The translations under genes and the position numbers were made by a program. The notes beneath the pieces were generated by a model that was given only the letters and a program-made list of their open reading frames with translations, was not told the DNA's origin and did no database searches. This document shows positions 38,550 through 48,233 of a DNA stretch of 64,000 nt, one piece after another (within the stretch, counting starts at the first letter, position 1; each line of letters opens with the position of its first letter). Source of the DNA: Acinetobacter baumannii (GTDB lineage: Bacteria > Pseudomonadota > Gammaproteobacteria > Pseudomonadales > Moraxellaceae); assembly GCF_009759685.1 (NCBI RefSeq), contig NZ_CP046654.1, forward strand, positions 1,798,001-1,862,000. Reading direction: 5' to 3'.

Positions 38550-40529
38550 ATGAGTCTTGCAAAGTTAATTAATGAATTAAATGCTCAGCAAAAAAAAGCA
38601 GCGACGACTATGGCTCAAAACTGTTTGGTTTTGGCTGGAGCGGGTTGTGGCAAGACGAAAACTATTGTTGCTCGCGCAGCTTATTTAATTGATCAAGGTT
38701 TGCCTGCAAATCAAATTCAGATTTTAACGTTTACCCGCCGAGCTGCGAGTGAAATTGTTGCAAGGGTCGAACAGCATGTTGGAGCACAAGCCAAAGGTCT
38801 TCGTGCATCCACTTTCCATACCTTTTGCATGTATTTATTGCGTCGTAATCCGCAAGCGTTTGGTTTAACCCAATTTAGTATTATTGATCGTGATGATCAG
38901 TTACTCATGTTTCGCTTATTAAGAGGCAAAGACAAAGATAATGTTTTGCCTAAAGCGGCAGAGCTGTGTGATTTATATTCTTATGCCCGAAATACGCAAT
39001 CGAAGCTTTCTGAAGCATTACTCAAGCAATTACCTGAAGCATATGAATATAAATCACAAATTGCTGAGTTAATGAAAACCTATGAACAGCGTAAAAGAGA
39101 GCGTAATTTTTTAGACTATGATGACATTTTGTCGATCGTCGCTGTTCATTTACAAAACTCGGAAGCACTGACGAACTGGGTTGCTGGTTTCTGCCAAGCT
39201 TTGTTAGTTGATGAGATGCAAGATACCAACCCTTTACAGTGGGCACTTTTGCAGCCACTGATTGGTAAGGTGAAATTATTTTGTGTGGGAGATGACGCCC
39301 AGTCGATTTACGGTTTCCGTGGGGCTGATTTTGAAAACATTCATTCTTTTAAAGAACGTATTCCAGATGCAGTGATTCATACCTTGGATCTGAATTATCG
39401 CTCGACTCAAGAAATATTAGATTTATCAAATTGGTTACTCTCCCACAGTCCAATCGATTATCAAAAACAGTTACAGGCTCATCGTGGCAAAGGACAAAAG
39501 CCACAACTCCATTTGTTTGGTAATGAATTTGAAGAAGCCAACTGGATTGCACAAGACTTAATAGAGCGACACCAACAGGGCGCAAATTGGTACGACCATA
39601 TGGTGTTAGTCCGCTCAGGCTATAGCGCACGCTATTTGGAAGGAGCATTTATTGCCGCTGAAATTCCGTATCGTTTTATTGGTGGCGTAAAGTTACTTGA
39701 ATCAGCGCATGTAAAGGATGTGCTCAGTTTATTGCGTATTGTGAGTAACCCGCAGGATGACTTGGCTTGGATGCGCTTTTTAACCTTATGGGATGGAATT
39801 GGAGATGTGGGTGCCAGCAAGTTAGCGCAAGAGTTAATGAGCATTAGTGAGGTCGAAGAGCGTTGTCAGCGTTTGGAGCGTCATGGAAAAGTTCCTTTAC
39901 AGGCCATTTTGATTTTGAAACAGCTTGATGTGCTACAGCAGCATGTTGAGGCAAGTATTGGTCTAGCACTTGATGCATTAAGTGAACAGTTAGAGCAAAA
40001 CTATAAAACTAAAGACTGGTCACGTCGTGCTAGGGATTTCGACCTAGTTAAACAACTTGCGCGTAAACATGCATCTCTTGGTGAATTTCTTGAAGAATAT
40101 GTGCTTGAACCAATTTCAATTTCTGAAATTGAAAAAGCGGGTGATGATGATTTAGTGACCTTAATTACAATTCACTCCGCTAAAGGTGCAGAACAGAAAG
40201 TGTGTTATGTACCGCATGTCTCACCAAACCAATATCCCTATGCGCGTGCACAGGGCGATTTTGATGAAGTCGAAGAAGAGCGCAGAGTATTGTATGTTGC
40301 ATTAACACGTGCGGAAAATGAATTGATTTTGACGAAGCAAAATCTCAATACATGGTCACAAGACACGTATGACGAACAAGGCCGCAAAATCGAAAGCTAT
40401 TTTCTAAATGATTTACCTGCCCATTTGGTTCAGGCCAAAATTCATCGTCAGGTGCCACAGCCATTTGCCAAAAAACAATGGAATACTTCACGAACAGTAA
40501 ACTTAGGTTTTGGTATCGATCTTGACTAA
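38550..40529 (+). CDS. UvrD/Rep-type SF1 DNA helicase
   Basis: This 659-residue ATP-dependent helicase has Walker A AGAGCGKT (residues 29-36), the Q-motif-like LNAQQKKAAT before it, and Walker B LLVDEMQDTNPLQW. QSIYGFRGAD, LDLNYRSTQEI, ITIHSAKGAE and the final LYVALTRAENELIL are further SF1A motifs. It is shorter than UvrD (720) and lacks nuclease domains. The start ATG 38550 (MSLAKLINEL) follows the upstream terminator. Role in repair or replication restart is inferred. Confidence 0.9.
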   Translation: MSLAKLINELNAQQKKAATTMAQNCLVLAGAGCGKTKTIVARAAYLIDQGLPANQIQILTFTRRAASEIVARVEQHVGAQAKGLRASTFHTFCMYLLRRNPQAFGLTQFSIIDRDDQLLMFRLLRGKDKDNVLPKAAELCDLYSYARNTQSKLSEALLKQLPEAYEYKSQIAELMKTYEQRKRERNFLDYDDILSIVAVHLQNSEALTNWVAGFCQALLVDEMQDTNPLQWALLQPLIGKVKLFCVGDDAQSIYGFRGADFENIHSFKERIPDAVIHTLDLNYRSTQEILDLSNWLLSHSPIDYQKQLQAHRGKGQKPQLHLFGNEFEEANWIAQDLIERHQQGANWYDHMVLVRSGYSARYLEGAFIAAEIPYRFIGGVKLLESAHVKDVLSLLRIVSNPQDDLAWMRFLTLWDGIGDVGASKLAQELMSISEVEERCQRLERHGKVPLQAILILKQLDVLQQHVEASIGLALDALSEQLEQNYKTKDWSRRARDFDLVKQLARKHASLGEFLEEYVLEPISISEIEKAGDDDLVTLITIHSAKGAEQKVCYVPHVSPNQYPYARAQGDFDEVEEERRVLYVALTRAENELILTKQNLNTWSQDTYDEQGRKIESYFLNDLPAHLVQAKIHRQVPQPFAKKQWNTSRTVNLGFGIDLD

Positions 40530-40602
40530 ATTACTGTATAAGACACTGTGAATACTCAAATGTATATTGGCCTTTCTTTTGATGGTCAATGAAGGTTGGA
40601 AA

Positions 40603-40842
40603 ATGAAAATATTAGTTCGTAATTTAGATCGTTCAGTGACTGAAGCTGAAGTTTTAGAGCTGTTTAAAGCTTATGGTAAAGTTGAGTCTTGTGTCGTTGT
40701 AACCGATAAAGATACGGGTAAATCAAAGGGCTTTGGTTTTGTCGAAATGCCGAATCCGCGTGAAGCCATTAAAGCAATCAAAGGTCTAAATACACTTAAA
40801 GTAAAAGGTTACGGTATTCGGGTTAAGGCAGCTGAAGAGTAA
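40603..40842 (+). CDS. Small RNA-binding protein with a single RRM
   Basis: This 79-residue protein is one RNA-recognition motif, with RNP2 ILVRNL (residues 3-8) and RNP1 KSKGFGFVEM (about 42-51), like the glycine-poor RRM proteins of Pseudomonas and cyanobacteria. ATG 40603 follows AAGG closely. The stop is 7 bp before the ASCH gene, suggesting co-transcription. The RNA target is unknown. Confidence 0.88.
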   Translation: MKILVRNLDRSVTEAEVLELFKAYGKVESCVVVTDKDTGKSKGFGFVEMPNPREAIKAIKGLNTLKVKGYGIRVKAAEE

Positions 40843-40849
40843 GGCTTTT

Positions 40850-41209
40850 ATGCAACAATTTTTAGCTCTTTCTGTGGTTGCTCCAAATGGAACACGTATA
40901 GCTCAGGGAATAAAAACACTTGAAGTTCGTTCATGGGTCCCTGCACAGCTGCCTCTTAAAGATCTATTCATTGTTGAGAACCAAAATTTTTTAATAAATG
41001 ATGGTGATGAAGAAGAGGGAGTTGCCGTCGCTTTGGTCGATGTTGATTCTATTCATGTTTGGCGAAACGATGAGATTGAACCTGCCTGTGCCTCTGGTTG
41101 GAGTGAAGGATATTTTGCTTGGGTTCTAAGTAATGTGCGTCCTATGAAGCGACAGTTGAAAGTTCCGGCTAAACGTAAAATTTATCAAGTCTCTCTGGAT
41201 TTACCATAA
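40850..41209 (+). CDS. ASCH-domain-like protein
   Basis: This 119-residue protein has the small beta-barrel pattern of ASCH/PUA-related domains: LALSVVAPNGTRIAQGIKTLEVRSW at the N-terminus and EGYFAWVLSNVRPM later. ASCH domains are linked to RNA. Together with the RRM gene just upstream this suggests an RNA-related pair, but that is inference. Confidence 0.7.
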   Translation: MQQFLALSVVAPNGTRIAQGIKTLEVRSWVPAQLPLKDLFIVENQNFLINDGDEEEGVAVALVDVDSIHVWRNDEIEPACASGWSEGYFAWVLSNVRPMKRQLKVPAKRKIYQVSLDLP

Positions 41210-41289
41210 ATAACGTTGATTTTATCAATGGAGTCGTTAAGCTAAGAATAGCCATATAGATGGCAATTTTAGAACAGGAAAGTTTAGTT

Positions 41290-41793
41290 ATGTCACGTGT
41301 TGCTCGTTATCATGCCGATCGTACCAATCAAAAACTCTATTTTGCACGCTTAGCGTGTCAACAAGCAGAGCAAACTGATCATGTACAGCAGGTACAAGCG
41401 TATCGTGAAGCAGCTGTATTTCATTTACATGGTGCGATGTTGGCATTTTTGCAAGAATTGGTACGTTATTACCGTTTAAATGACTTGCAACCGACATTAA
41501 AATCTATTGAAGAGCATATGGCGGCAAAAGGACAAGTTTCTCCGGAAGTTTCTGTTTTGCAGCAATTGGCAAAAGATGGCTTCGTTGCAGAATTAAAACG
41601 TGCTTACCGTATGTGCCAATATGCACCGGAACCAACTGAACCGACACCGGAAGAAGAAACTTCTTCTAATTTGATCATTAAAGTGACTCAGGGACCACAA
41701 TCATGGTTACCTGATGTGAAAATTTTGCGTGAATGGCATAGAGAGTTAAGTCATTTAATTGATGGTTTTCGTAACGAAATGGTCGAGTTCTAA
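41290..41793 (+). CDS. DUF6586-like cytoplasmic protein
   Basis: This 167-residue helical protein (MSRVARYHADRTNQKLYFARLACQQAEQ...) starts at ATG 41290 with AGGAAAG seven nt upstream; the frame is open from 41260. It resembles the uncharacterised DUF6586 proteins of Pseudomonas and Acinetobacter. Function is unknown. It precedes another small gene of unknown role. Confidence 0.75.
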   Translation: MSRVARYHADRTNQKLYFARLACQQAEQTDHVQQVQAYREAAVFHLHGAMLAFLQELVRYYRLNDLQPTLKSIEEHMAAKGQVSPEVSVLQQLAKDGFVAELKRAYRMCQYAPEPTEPTPEEETSSNLIIKVTQGPQSWLPDVKILREWHRELSHLIDGFRNEMVEF

Positions 41794-41905
41794 AATTAAA
41801 CTATCTGAGCGCTTGAAATTTAATCCCAGTGCGCCTATATAAATAAGACGAGAGATGCAAAGTGCAAGGGTGCTTTGCCACCATGTTGAAACATGGAGGA
41901 AGTAT

Positions 41906-42184
41906 ATGTCTATACAGCAATTGAAAGAGTTATTTGGAAATCAAGAAGCAGTGTTGGAATTAGTCCAACTAGAAGGTGGTGAGCTCGCCTTGCGTAATGC
42001 TGGTTCTGAAAAAGAGCCCTTGGTTAAAATTCAGTTTAGTGATGAACTAAAGGCAATATTAGGTGAACAGACGCCTATAGTTGCACAACATATGATTCAA
42101 GCTGCTTTGTTTGGGCTGTTAGAAAAGCAGGTCAATGAATGGCAGGCTGAAGTTGTGGATGAGCAGCCTAAATTCTTAAGTTAA
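41906..42184 (+). CDS. Small acidic protein, unknown function
   Basis: This 92-residue protein starts at ATG 41906, directly after a strong GGAGGA site; the frame is open from 41855. It is acidic, with helices (GEQTPIVAQHMIQAALFGLLEKQVNEWQ) and no recognised domain. The 5' leader has two short stem-loops, GCAAAG/CTTTGC and CCATGTT/AACATGG, the second ending at the ribosome-binding site. Confidence 0.7.
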   Translation: MSIQQLKELFGNQEAVLELVQLEGGELALRNAGSEKEPLVKIQFSDELKAILGEQTPIVAQHMIQAALFGLLEKQVNEWQAEVVDEQPKFLS

Positions 42185-42215
42185 AAAAAGCGTACTCTTG
42201 AGTACGCTTTTTTTG
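42183..42215. terminator. Bidirectional terminator before the YbaL-type gene
   Basis: An A-run, AGCGTACTC, loop, GAGTACGCT and a T-run lie between convergent genes. Confidence 0.9.
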
Positions 42216-42221
42216 TATGCA

Positions 42222-43931
42222 TTAATGATGTGTGGACTGATGCGCAAGTTCGATTTGATTTAAAATATGATGGCTCATATTCTTAGCCATTTCTTCTTTC
42301 GCATAGAATACTTCACCAATGTGTTCGTCTCTAATCACTGCGGCTTCTTCTTTACTTTCTGCACAAATTAAAACCTGAATTTGAGGGTTCAATTGCTTCG
42401 CAATATCTACAATCCGATGAATATCTAAAATATCCATAGGTGAAATTACCAAGAGTCGTGCGTGCATGATATGTGCTTGAATTAAAACGCCAGGTTCGGT
42501 TGCTACACCACTTACAGCTGCAATATTTGCCTGACGTAGTTTTTCTACGATTTCACGATTCTCTTCTGCAATTACGACTTTAATATTTTGATTAATTAAA
42601 TTTTCAGTAATACGTCGTCCAACGCCACCATACCCTACAATCACCACTTGATCGCGTAGATAAGATTGATCGACTTCATCGGGCAGCATGGCTAATGGGT
42701 CGCCACTACGTTCAAGAAGTCGTGCTAAATGAGAGCGTTCACGAATCCAACGTTGTACCGGCTCAATTGCTGAGAAGATGAAAGAGTTTAGTGTAATTGA
42801 GAATAATGCGCCTGCTAAAATCAGGTTTTGAGCTTCTAACGTTAGTAGACCTAAAGAGACACCAAGGGTAGCCAAAATAAATGAAAACTCACCAATTTGA
42901 GCAAGGCTGGCCCCGACTGTTAAAGCAGTATTGATTGGATAGCGGAAGAATAAAACCAAGGCCATTGCAGCAAGTGTTTTACCCACCATAATAATCGCGA
43001 TAACAGCCAAGATATGTAGTGGACGTTCAATAAGGATATGTGGATCAAACAACATTCCTACTGAAACGAAAAATAAAATCGAGAAAATTTCACGTAGTGG
43101 TAGCGTTTCTTCTTCTGCGCGATGGCTAAAATCTGATTCTTTAACGACCATTCCGGCAAAGAATGCCCCTAATGCCATTGAAACTCCAAAGATGGCATAA
43201 GAACCATAGGCAATCGATACAGCAGCAGCGACTACAGTAAGCGTAAATAGCTCTCTTGAACCTAAGCGAGCAACAAACTGCATAATAATAGGCACAACGC
43301 GCTTACCGACAATCAGCATAAAGGCGATAAAGCCAATAACCTTTAATAGGGTGATTCCAAGTGTTAGCCAGATGTTACCTTCTGCGCCTGCTGGGGCTTT
43401 TCCGCCAAGTAAAACAGCTGTAGCTGGAAGAAGTACCAAAACAAGTACCATGACTAAATCTTCAACTAATAGCCAGCCCACAGCAATTTTGCCGTTTACA
43501 GAATCTAGAAGACCACGGTCTCCTAAAGCTTTTAATAATACAACTGTACTCGCACATGACAGGCTTAAGCCAAAAACGAGTGCGGAGCCAAAGCTCCAGC
43601 CCCATAACATTGAAACGCCAATACCCAGTAAAGTTGCAACAGCAATTTGTAAGATTGCACCTGGCAAGGCAATGCGGCGAACAAGTAAAAGATCATTTAA
43701 GGAAAAATGCATACCAACGCCAAACATGAGGAACATTACACCGAGTTCAGCAAGTTGGTTTGCAAGATGAATATCTGCTTCAACACCAGGAGTATTAGGA
43801 CTAATAATAATTCCGGCAATGAGATAGCCAATAAGAGGGGGAAGTCGTAGTCGGGCGGCAATATAGCCAAAAAACAGGGCAACGCCGAAACCAACAGCAA
43901 GTAAAATAATTAAATCTACGTCATGCGGCAC
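42222..43931 (-). CDS. ybaL: YbaL/KefB-type potassium:proton antiporter
   Basis: This 569-residue protein has about 12 membrane helices (CPA2 family, for example LPPLIGYLIAGIIISPNTPG and AELGVMFLMFGVGMHFSLNDL). A C-terminal RCK/TrkA-N domain has the Rossmann motif VVIVGYGGVGRRITENLI at about 428-445. Length and sequence match YbaL, a putative K+ efflux antiporter. The gene name is by similarity. Confidence 0.85.
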   Translation of the reverse strand: MPHDVDLIILLAVGFGVALFFGYIAARLRLPPLIGYLIAGIIISPNTPGVEADIHLANQLAELGVMFLMFGVGMHFSLNDLLLVRRIALPGAILQIAVATLLGIGVSMLWGWSFGSALVFGLSLSCASTVVLLKALGDRGLLDSVNGKIAVGWLLVEDLVMVLVLVLLPATAVLLGGKAPAGAEGNIWLTLGITLLKVIGFIAFMLIVGKRVVPIIMQFVARLGSRELFTLTVVAAAVSIAYGSYAIFGVSMALGAFFAGMVVKESDFSHRAEEETLPLREIFSILFFVSVGMLFDPHILIERPLHILAVIAIIMVGKTLAAMALVLFFRYPINTALTVGASLAQIGEFSFILATLGVSLGLLTLEAQNLILAGALFSITLNSFIFSAIEPVQRWIRERSHLARLLERSGDPLAMLPDEVDQSYLRDQVVIVGYGGVGRRITENLINQNIKVVIAEENREIVEKLRQANIAAVSGVATEPGVLIQAHIMHARLLVISPMDILDIHRIVDIAKQLNPQIQVLICAESKEEAAVIRDEHIGEVFYAKEEMAKNMSHHILNQIELAHQSTHH

Positions 43932-44034
43932 TAAAAACTCCTTTTACGTGAGTTAGGCTAAAGACAAGCATAAAAAATGCCAAGGCGGAATATGTGGAAA
44001 GTTTAACAAAAAGGCTGGTATAAAAAAAATGCAA

Positions 44035-44067
44035 AAAAAAACGACTTCATAAAGAAGTCGTTTTTTT
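44035..44067 (-). terminator. Terminator after rpmG
   Basis: The stem CGACTTC/GAAGTCG is flanked by A- and T-runs. Confidence 0.88.
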
Positions 44068-44078
44068 CGAGGCTAAAA

Positions 44079-44234
44079 TTATTTGATTTTAGCTTCTTTG
44101 AAAATCACGTGTTGACGGATTTTTGGATCAAATTTTTTGATTTCCATTTTTTCCGGCATAGTACGTTTGTTTTTAGTCGTGGTATAGAAGTAACCTGTAC
44201 CAGCTGAAGAAACGAGGCGAATCTTATCACGCAT
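44079..44234 (-). CDS. rpmG: 50S ribosomal protein L33
   Basis: This 51-residue protein reads [23 protein letters not shown]..., the standard L33 sequence of the cysteine-free type. It lies 12 bp after rpmB, the usual rpmB-rpmG operon. Confidence 0.97.
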
Positions 44235-44246
44235 TGCTCAGACTCC

Positions 44247-44483
44247 TTAGATCTTTTGACCTTGAGCACGAAGGTCTGCAACAACCTTTTCGATACCCAA
44301 TTTGTCAATAATACGCATACCTTTAGTGGTTAAACGAAGACGTACAAAACGTTTTTCGCTTTCTAACCAGAAACGGTGGTGGTGCAGGTTCGGCTCGAAC
44401 CGGCGCTTGGTTTTGTTGTTGGCGTGTGAGACGTTGTTACCAACGACTGGACGCTTGCCGGTAACTTGGCAAACCTTAGACAT
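44247..44483 (-). CDS. rpmB: 50S ribosomal protein L28
   Basis: This 78-residue protein ([29 protein letters not shown]...) is the standard L28 sequence. It is the first gene of the rpmB-rpmG operon. Confidence 0.98.
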
Positions 44484-44605
44484 GGTGTAACTCCATTGAT
44501 TTAGCCAACAGCAAATCTGTGGCCAGTCATACTAAATGTAAACGGATGAATTCATTCAAGGGGCGTTTTATACCAAAAATACGATTAAAAGACAAGCGAA
44601 ATTGG

Positions 44606-44642
44606 TAAAAACGAGGCATGATCTAGTATAACAGATCATGCC
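44606..44642 (-). terminator. Terminator after the aldehyde dehydrogenase gene
   Basis: Nine-bp arms GGCATGATC/GATCATGCC enclose a 10-nt loop. On the minus strand they are followed by TCGTTTTT. Confidence 0.75.
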
Positions 44643-44650
44643 TTGATCAG

Positions 44651-46099
44651 TTAACGCAACAAGGTTTTCGAAATGAAGCGATGAATCGGTTTATTGAACG
44701 GTGGAAGAATATATTTCAAGCTATAAAGTTTTGGATTTGACATGACCGAACGTTCATGCGAAAGCCCAAAAAAGCCCTCCGGTCCGTGATATTTACCCAT
44801 ACCTGACGCACCAATACCGCCAAAAGGTAAATCATCTTGTGCTACATGGGTAATCACCATGTTAATTCCGAAATGCCCTGAATGAGTATGCTGAGAGATA
44901 TAATCGGCGCGTGCCTGATCATAGTCAAAATAATACATCGCCAAAGGACGTGGTCGACTATTAATAAATTCGATGACTTCTTCGATTTGGTCATATTCTA
45001 AAATTGGTAGAACAGGACCAAAAATTTCATTTTGCATAATATCCATTGCAGTTGTTACACCAGTAACCAGAGTCGGTGCAATTTTGCGGACATCATCTAA
45101 AATTTCATTTTGAGGATTAATTTCAATAATACGAGCACCCTGATCACGGGCATTTTCTAGATAACCCTGAATACGGTTGTACTGCTTATCATTAATAATA
45201 GAAGTGTAGTCTTGATTGTTACGAAAATGAGGATACATTCCAGCCACAATCAATTTAAAGTTTTCAATGAACTCGGCAGTTTTACCACGCGGCAAGAAAA
45301 TATGGTCTGGCGCAACGCAAGTTTGGCCTGCATTCCATAATTTACCCACAGCAATACGCTGTGCGACATCTTTCATGTCTACGGAAGCATGTACAAGCGC
45401 AGGAGATTTACCACCCAACTCAAGAATGACTGGCACAAGGTTTTGAGCTGCAGCCGCCATGACTGTTTTACCGACAGAAGTCGAGCCTGTGAAAATCATT
45501 TTGTCAAAAGGCAGGTGACTAAACGCATCAGAGATCACACCACCGCCATTAACCACAGCAACCAATTCTTGTGGAAAAGCTTCAGAAAGAGCATTTTCAA
45601 GAACCTGTCCAAAATTTGGAGAAGCACTCGAAATTTTGATCATGGCATGGTTACCAGCCGCCAAAGCACAGATGAGTGGGCCAACGGAAAGTAGTAATGG
45701 ATAGTTCCAAGGTGTAATAATGCCAATAACACCCATTGGTTGATATTGTACCCAACCTTTTGCTGGCTGATGTAATACACTGATATGGCGTTTTGATGGT
45801 TTCATCCATCCGGTCAGGTTCTTACTGTAATACTTGATTTGTTCAAGACAGGTAAGTAACTCACCAATTTTGGTTTCCATAATGGCACGATTGCCATAAT
45901 CAAGGTTAATTGCTTCGGCAATCTGATCTTGATATTTTACCAAGACTCTTTTAAGACGAGCTAAACGATCAATACGCTCTTTAGCAGTGGGTACCGGATG
46001 ACGTAAGTAGGCAATCTTTTGCTGCTCAAGCAAATCATGTAAATGCTTAACATCATAAGGAACCTGAGTCTCTGGATTTGTTTTTGTTTGACTGTTCAT
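44651..46099 (-). CDS. NAD(P)-dependent aldehyde dehydrogenase (coniferyl aldehyde type)
   Basis: This 482-residue enzyme has the general base Glu227 (VILELGGKSPALV), catalytic Cys261 (WNAGQTCVAPDH) and the cofactor motif FTGSTSVGK. The overall form is that of coniferyl aldehyde dehydrogenases, and in Acinetobacter it may act on fatty or aromatic aldehydes. It is divergent from a TetR regulator, with a perfect palindrome in between. Confidence 0.88.
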   Translation of the reverse strand: MNSQTKTNPETQVPYDVKHLHDLLEQQKIAYLRHPVPTAKERIDRLARLKRVLVKYQDQIAEAINLDYGNRAIMETKIGELLTCLEQIKYYSKNLTGWMKPSKRHISVLHQPAKGWVQYQPMGVIGIITPWNYPLLLSVGPLICALAAGNHAMIKISSASPNFGQVLENALSEAFPQELVAVVNGGGVISDAFSHLPFDKMIFTGSTSVGKTVMAAAAQNLVPVILELGGKSPALVHASVDMKDVAQRIAVGKLWNAGQTCVAPDHIFLPRGKTAEFIENFKLIVAGMYPHFRNNQDYTSIINDKQYNRIQGYLENARDQGARIIEINPQNEILDDVRKIAPTLVTGVTTAMDIMQNEIFGPVLPILEYDQIEEVIEFINSRPRPLAMYYFDYDQARADYISQHTHSGHFGINMVITHVAQDDLPFGGIGASGMGKYHGPEGFFGLSHERSVMSNPKLYSLKYILPPFNKPIHRFISKTLLR

Positions 46100-46132
46100 C
46101 GGTACTTACCAAATATACTGATATACTTATTT

Positions 46133-46152
46133 TTTAGAGTAAATACTCTAAA
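46133..46152. promoter_or_regulatory. Likely TetR operator (perfect palindrome)
   Basis: TTTAGAGTAAATACTCTAAA has 9-bp arms around AA. It lies 33-53 bp upstream of the aldehyde dehydrogenase start and about 60 bp before the tetR start, so it can control both. Confidence 0.65.
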
Positions 46153-46211
46153 TAGTCAAGTTGGTTTCTGTGTGCAAGTCTTAACCATATGAATTAACGA
46201 AGGTTATTAAA

Positions 46212-46904
46212 ATGTCTCTACCTAAAGCTCTGAAGACAAAAGACCGGATTTTACAAATCAGTTTGCAGCTTTTTAATGAGCGTGGCGAACGGTCTGTCAC
46301 TACCAATCATATTGCTGCAGAGTTGGGGATTAGTCCTGGAAACTTGTATTATCACTTTCGAAACAAGCATGAAATCATTAAGGAATTAATGCACCAATAT
46401 CAGGTCGAGACTTTAGAAATGCTCTCTTTACCTGAGGACAGACCATTAACGACCAATGACAAAATTAATTATTTTCAGGTACTCAGTGGTCAGCTATGGA
46501 ACTATCGTTTTATTCACCGTGATGTTTATCATTTAGTTGAAAGTAACGAAGACTTTAAAAAGATCTATCCCCGCTTTGCAGGGCTGGTCATGCAGCAAGG
46601 GCAAAGAATTTATCAGGCCTTTGTTGATGCCGGGCTTATGAAAATGACGCCATCGGAAATTGAAGCGCTCATTATTAACCTCTGGATTGTCTTAACCAAC
46701 TGGACCAACTTTCTATATATGTCCGGACACATTAGTGACAATAACCACCTTGAAGAAAAATGGGTTTGGCAAGCTTTACGTCAAATGGTTTTTTTAGAAG
46801 GCCCTTATTTAATGGGGGAAAGCCGTGCGACTTATGAGCAATTATTGGAGTCGCTTGGACCTTCTGATCTTTTTGCCAGCTTATCGTCCCTAAAAGATGA
46901 ATAG
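46212..46904 (+). CDS. TetR-family transcriptional regulator
   Basis: This 230-residue protein has an N-terminal helix-turn-helix (RSVTTNHIAAELGISPGNLYYHFRNKHEII, about residues 28-57) and a helical ligand domain. It is divergent from the aldehyde dehydrogenase gene and probably represses it until an aldehyde or related compound binds. Confidence 0.9.
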   Translation: MSLPKALKTKDRILQISLQLFNERGERSVTTNHIAAELGISPGNLYYHFRNKHEIIKELMHQYQVETLEMLSLPEDRPLTTNDKINYFQVLSGQLWNYRFIHRDVYHLVESNEDFKKIYPRFAGLVMQQGQRIYQAFVDAGLMKMTPSEIEALIINLWIVLTNWTNFLYMSGHISDNNHLEEKWVWQALRQMVFLEGPYLMGESRATYEQLLESLGPSDLFASLSSLKDE

Positions 46905-46978
46905 TTGTGCTTGTTTATTTAGAGCGCTAGAATACTCGGCTTATCAAAATTTTGTCTCAATTAAGTGATATTAACCAA

Positions 46979-47842
46979 ATGAATATGACCACTGCCAATA
47001 CAGCCCGTTTACTGATTACTTGTGAAGACAAGCCTGGGATCGTACAGGCTGTATCGAGCTTTTTGTACCATCAGGGTGCAAACATTACCGCGCTTGATCA
47101 GTATGCGACGGAAGCTCAAGGCGGACGTTATTTCATGCGTGTTGAATTTGAACTTGATCATTTACAGTCTCGTAAAGATGCTTTAATTCAGACTTTCGCA
47201 GCAAATGTAGCGGAACGTTATGGCATGCAATGGCGTCTTGCTTTTGTTAATGATATTAAAAAGGTTGGTATTTTAGTTTCTAAAGTTGACCATGCTTTGC
47301 TTGAGCTATTGTGGCGTCATGCACGTGGTTCTTTACCGTGTGAAATTACCCACGTAATTTCTAACCACGAAGATTTACGTGAAGCGGTTGAAAACTTTGG
47401 TATTCCATTTACAGTCATTAAAGTAACCAAAGACAATAAAGCGGAAGCTTATGCTCAAATTCATGAAATGATGCAAGGCAATGACTTATTAGTTCTAGCA
47501 CGTTACATGCAGATTTTAAGCGAAGATTTTGTTTCTAAATGGGAAATGAAAATTATCAATATTCACCACTCATTCTTACCTGCTTTTGTGGGCGCAAACC
47601 CATACAAGCAAGCATATGAAAAAGGTGTAAAGTTGATTGGTGCAACAGCTCACTATGTGACTGCTGACCTAGACCAAGGCCCAATTATTGAGCAAGACGT
47701 TGAACGTGTGAGCCATGATTATAATGTTGAGCAGTTACGTGAGCTTGGCGAAGATGTTGAACGTAATGTATTAGCTCGTGCTGTTAAATGGCATTTAGAA
47801 GACCGAATTATTGTAGATGGCAATAAGACTGTTGTTTTCTAA
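46979..47842 (+). CDS. purU: Formyltetrahydrofolate deformylase
   Basis: PurU hydrolyses 10-formyl-THF to formate and THF, balancing the one-carbon pool. It has an N-terminal ACT domain (LLITCEDKPGIVQAVSSFLYHQGANI) and a formyltransferase-like domain with the IINIHHSFLPAFVGANPY and GATAHYVTADLDQGPIIEQDV motifs. ATG 46979 gives 287 residues. The frame also has a TTG at 46952 and an ATG at 46985, so the start is uncertain by a few codons. Confidence 0.92.
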   Translation: MNMTTANTARLLITCEDKPGIVQAVSSFLYHQGANITALDQYATEAQGGRYFMRVEFELDHLQSRKDALIQTFAANVAERYGMQWRLAFVNDIKKVGILVSKVDHALLELLWRHARGSLPCEITHVISNHEDLREAVENFGIPFTVIKVTKDNKAEAYAQIHEMMQGNDLLVLARYMQILSEDFVSKWEMKIINIHHSFLPAFVGANPYKQAYEKGVKLIGATAHYVTADLDQGPIIEQDVERVSHDYNVEQLRELGEDVERNVLARAVKWHLEDRIIVDGNKTVVF

Positions 47843-47858
47843 CAACTTATATTCCTTT

Positions 47859-47888
47859 AAAAGCATGCTTTTGAGCGTGCTTTTTTTA
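47859..47888 (+). terminator. Terminator after purU
   Basis: AAAGCATGC, loop, GCGTGCTTT with one G-T pair, then a T-run. Confidence 0.82.
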
Positions 47889-48233
47889 TGGCTAAAATAA
47901 ATTTAAAATGTTATAACATAACTAGAGTCTGTTGCTCTATAGAATACTTTTAATATCTAGCTACTTAATTATTTTTTAAGCTGAGCGCGATCTGATAAGT
48001 GAAAATAGGGAACTTACAAATTTTAGTGCGTTGTCTAAGCATGAGAAAACTAAGGTGATATCACTTTATCAAGTTAGACTTCGCGATAATGCGGAATGTT
48101 TTCATAAAAAAGTAGTTGCAAATGAAAACACTTCTCATTTATTATTGTGGCACTTTATTGTTCTATCCGATGTTTGAAATCGTTTCTATAAATTGAAAAC
48201 CGAAATCATCATCCATTAGGTAATTAGATTCTT
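47889..48233. other. Upstream region of tonB
   Basis: This is 345 bp without a gene. It holds a perfect 10-bp palindrome (GTGATATCAC at about 48056) and a weak Fur-like dyad (AAATGA... TCATTT at 48120-48140). Iron control of tonB is typical of the family, but no site matches the Fur consensus well. Confidence 0.4.

Noticed and set aside
48120..48140. Fur box upstream of tonB
   Set aside because: Only the outer AAATGA/TCATTT dyad is present; the 19-bp consensus is poorly matched, unlike the site at 10918.
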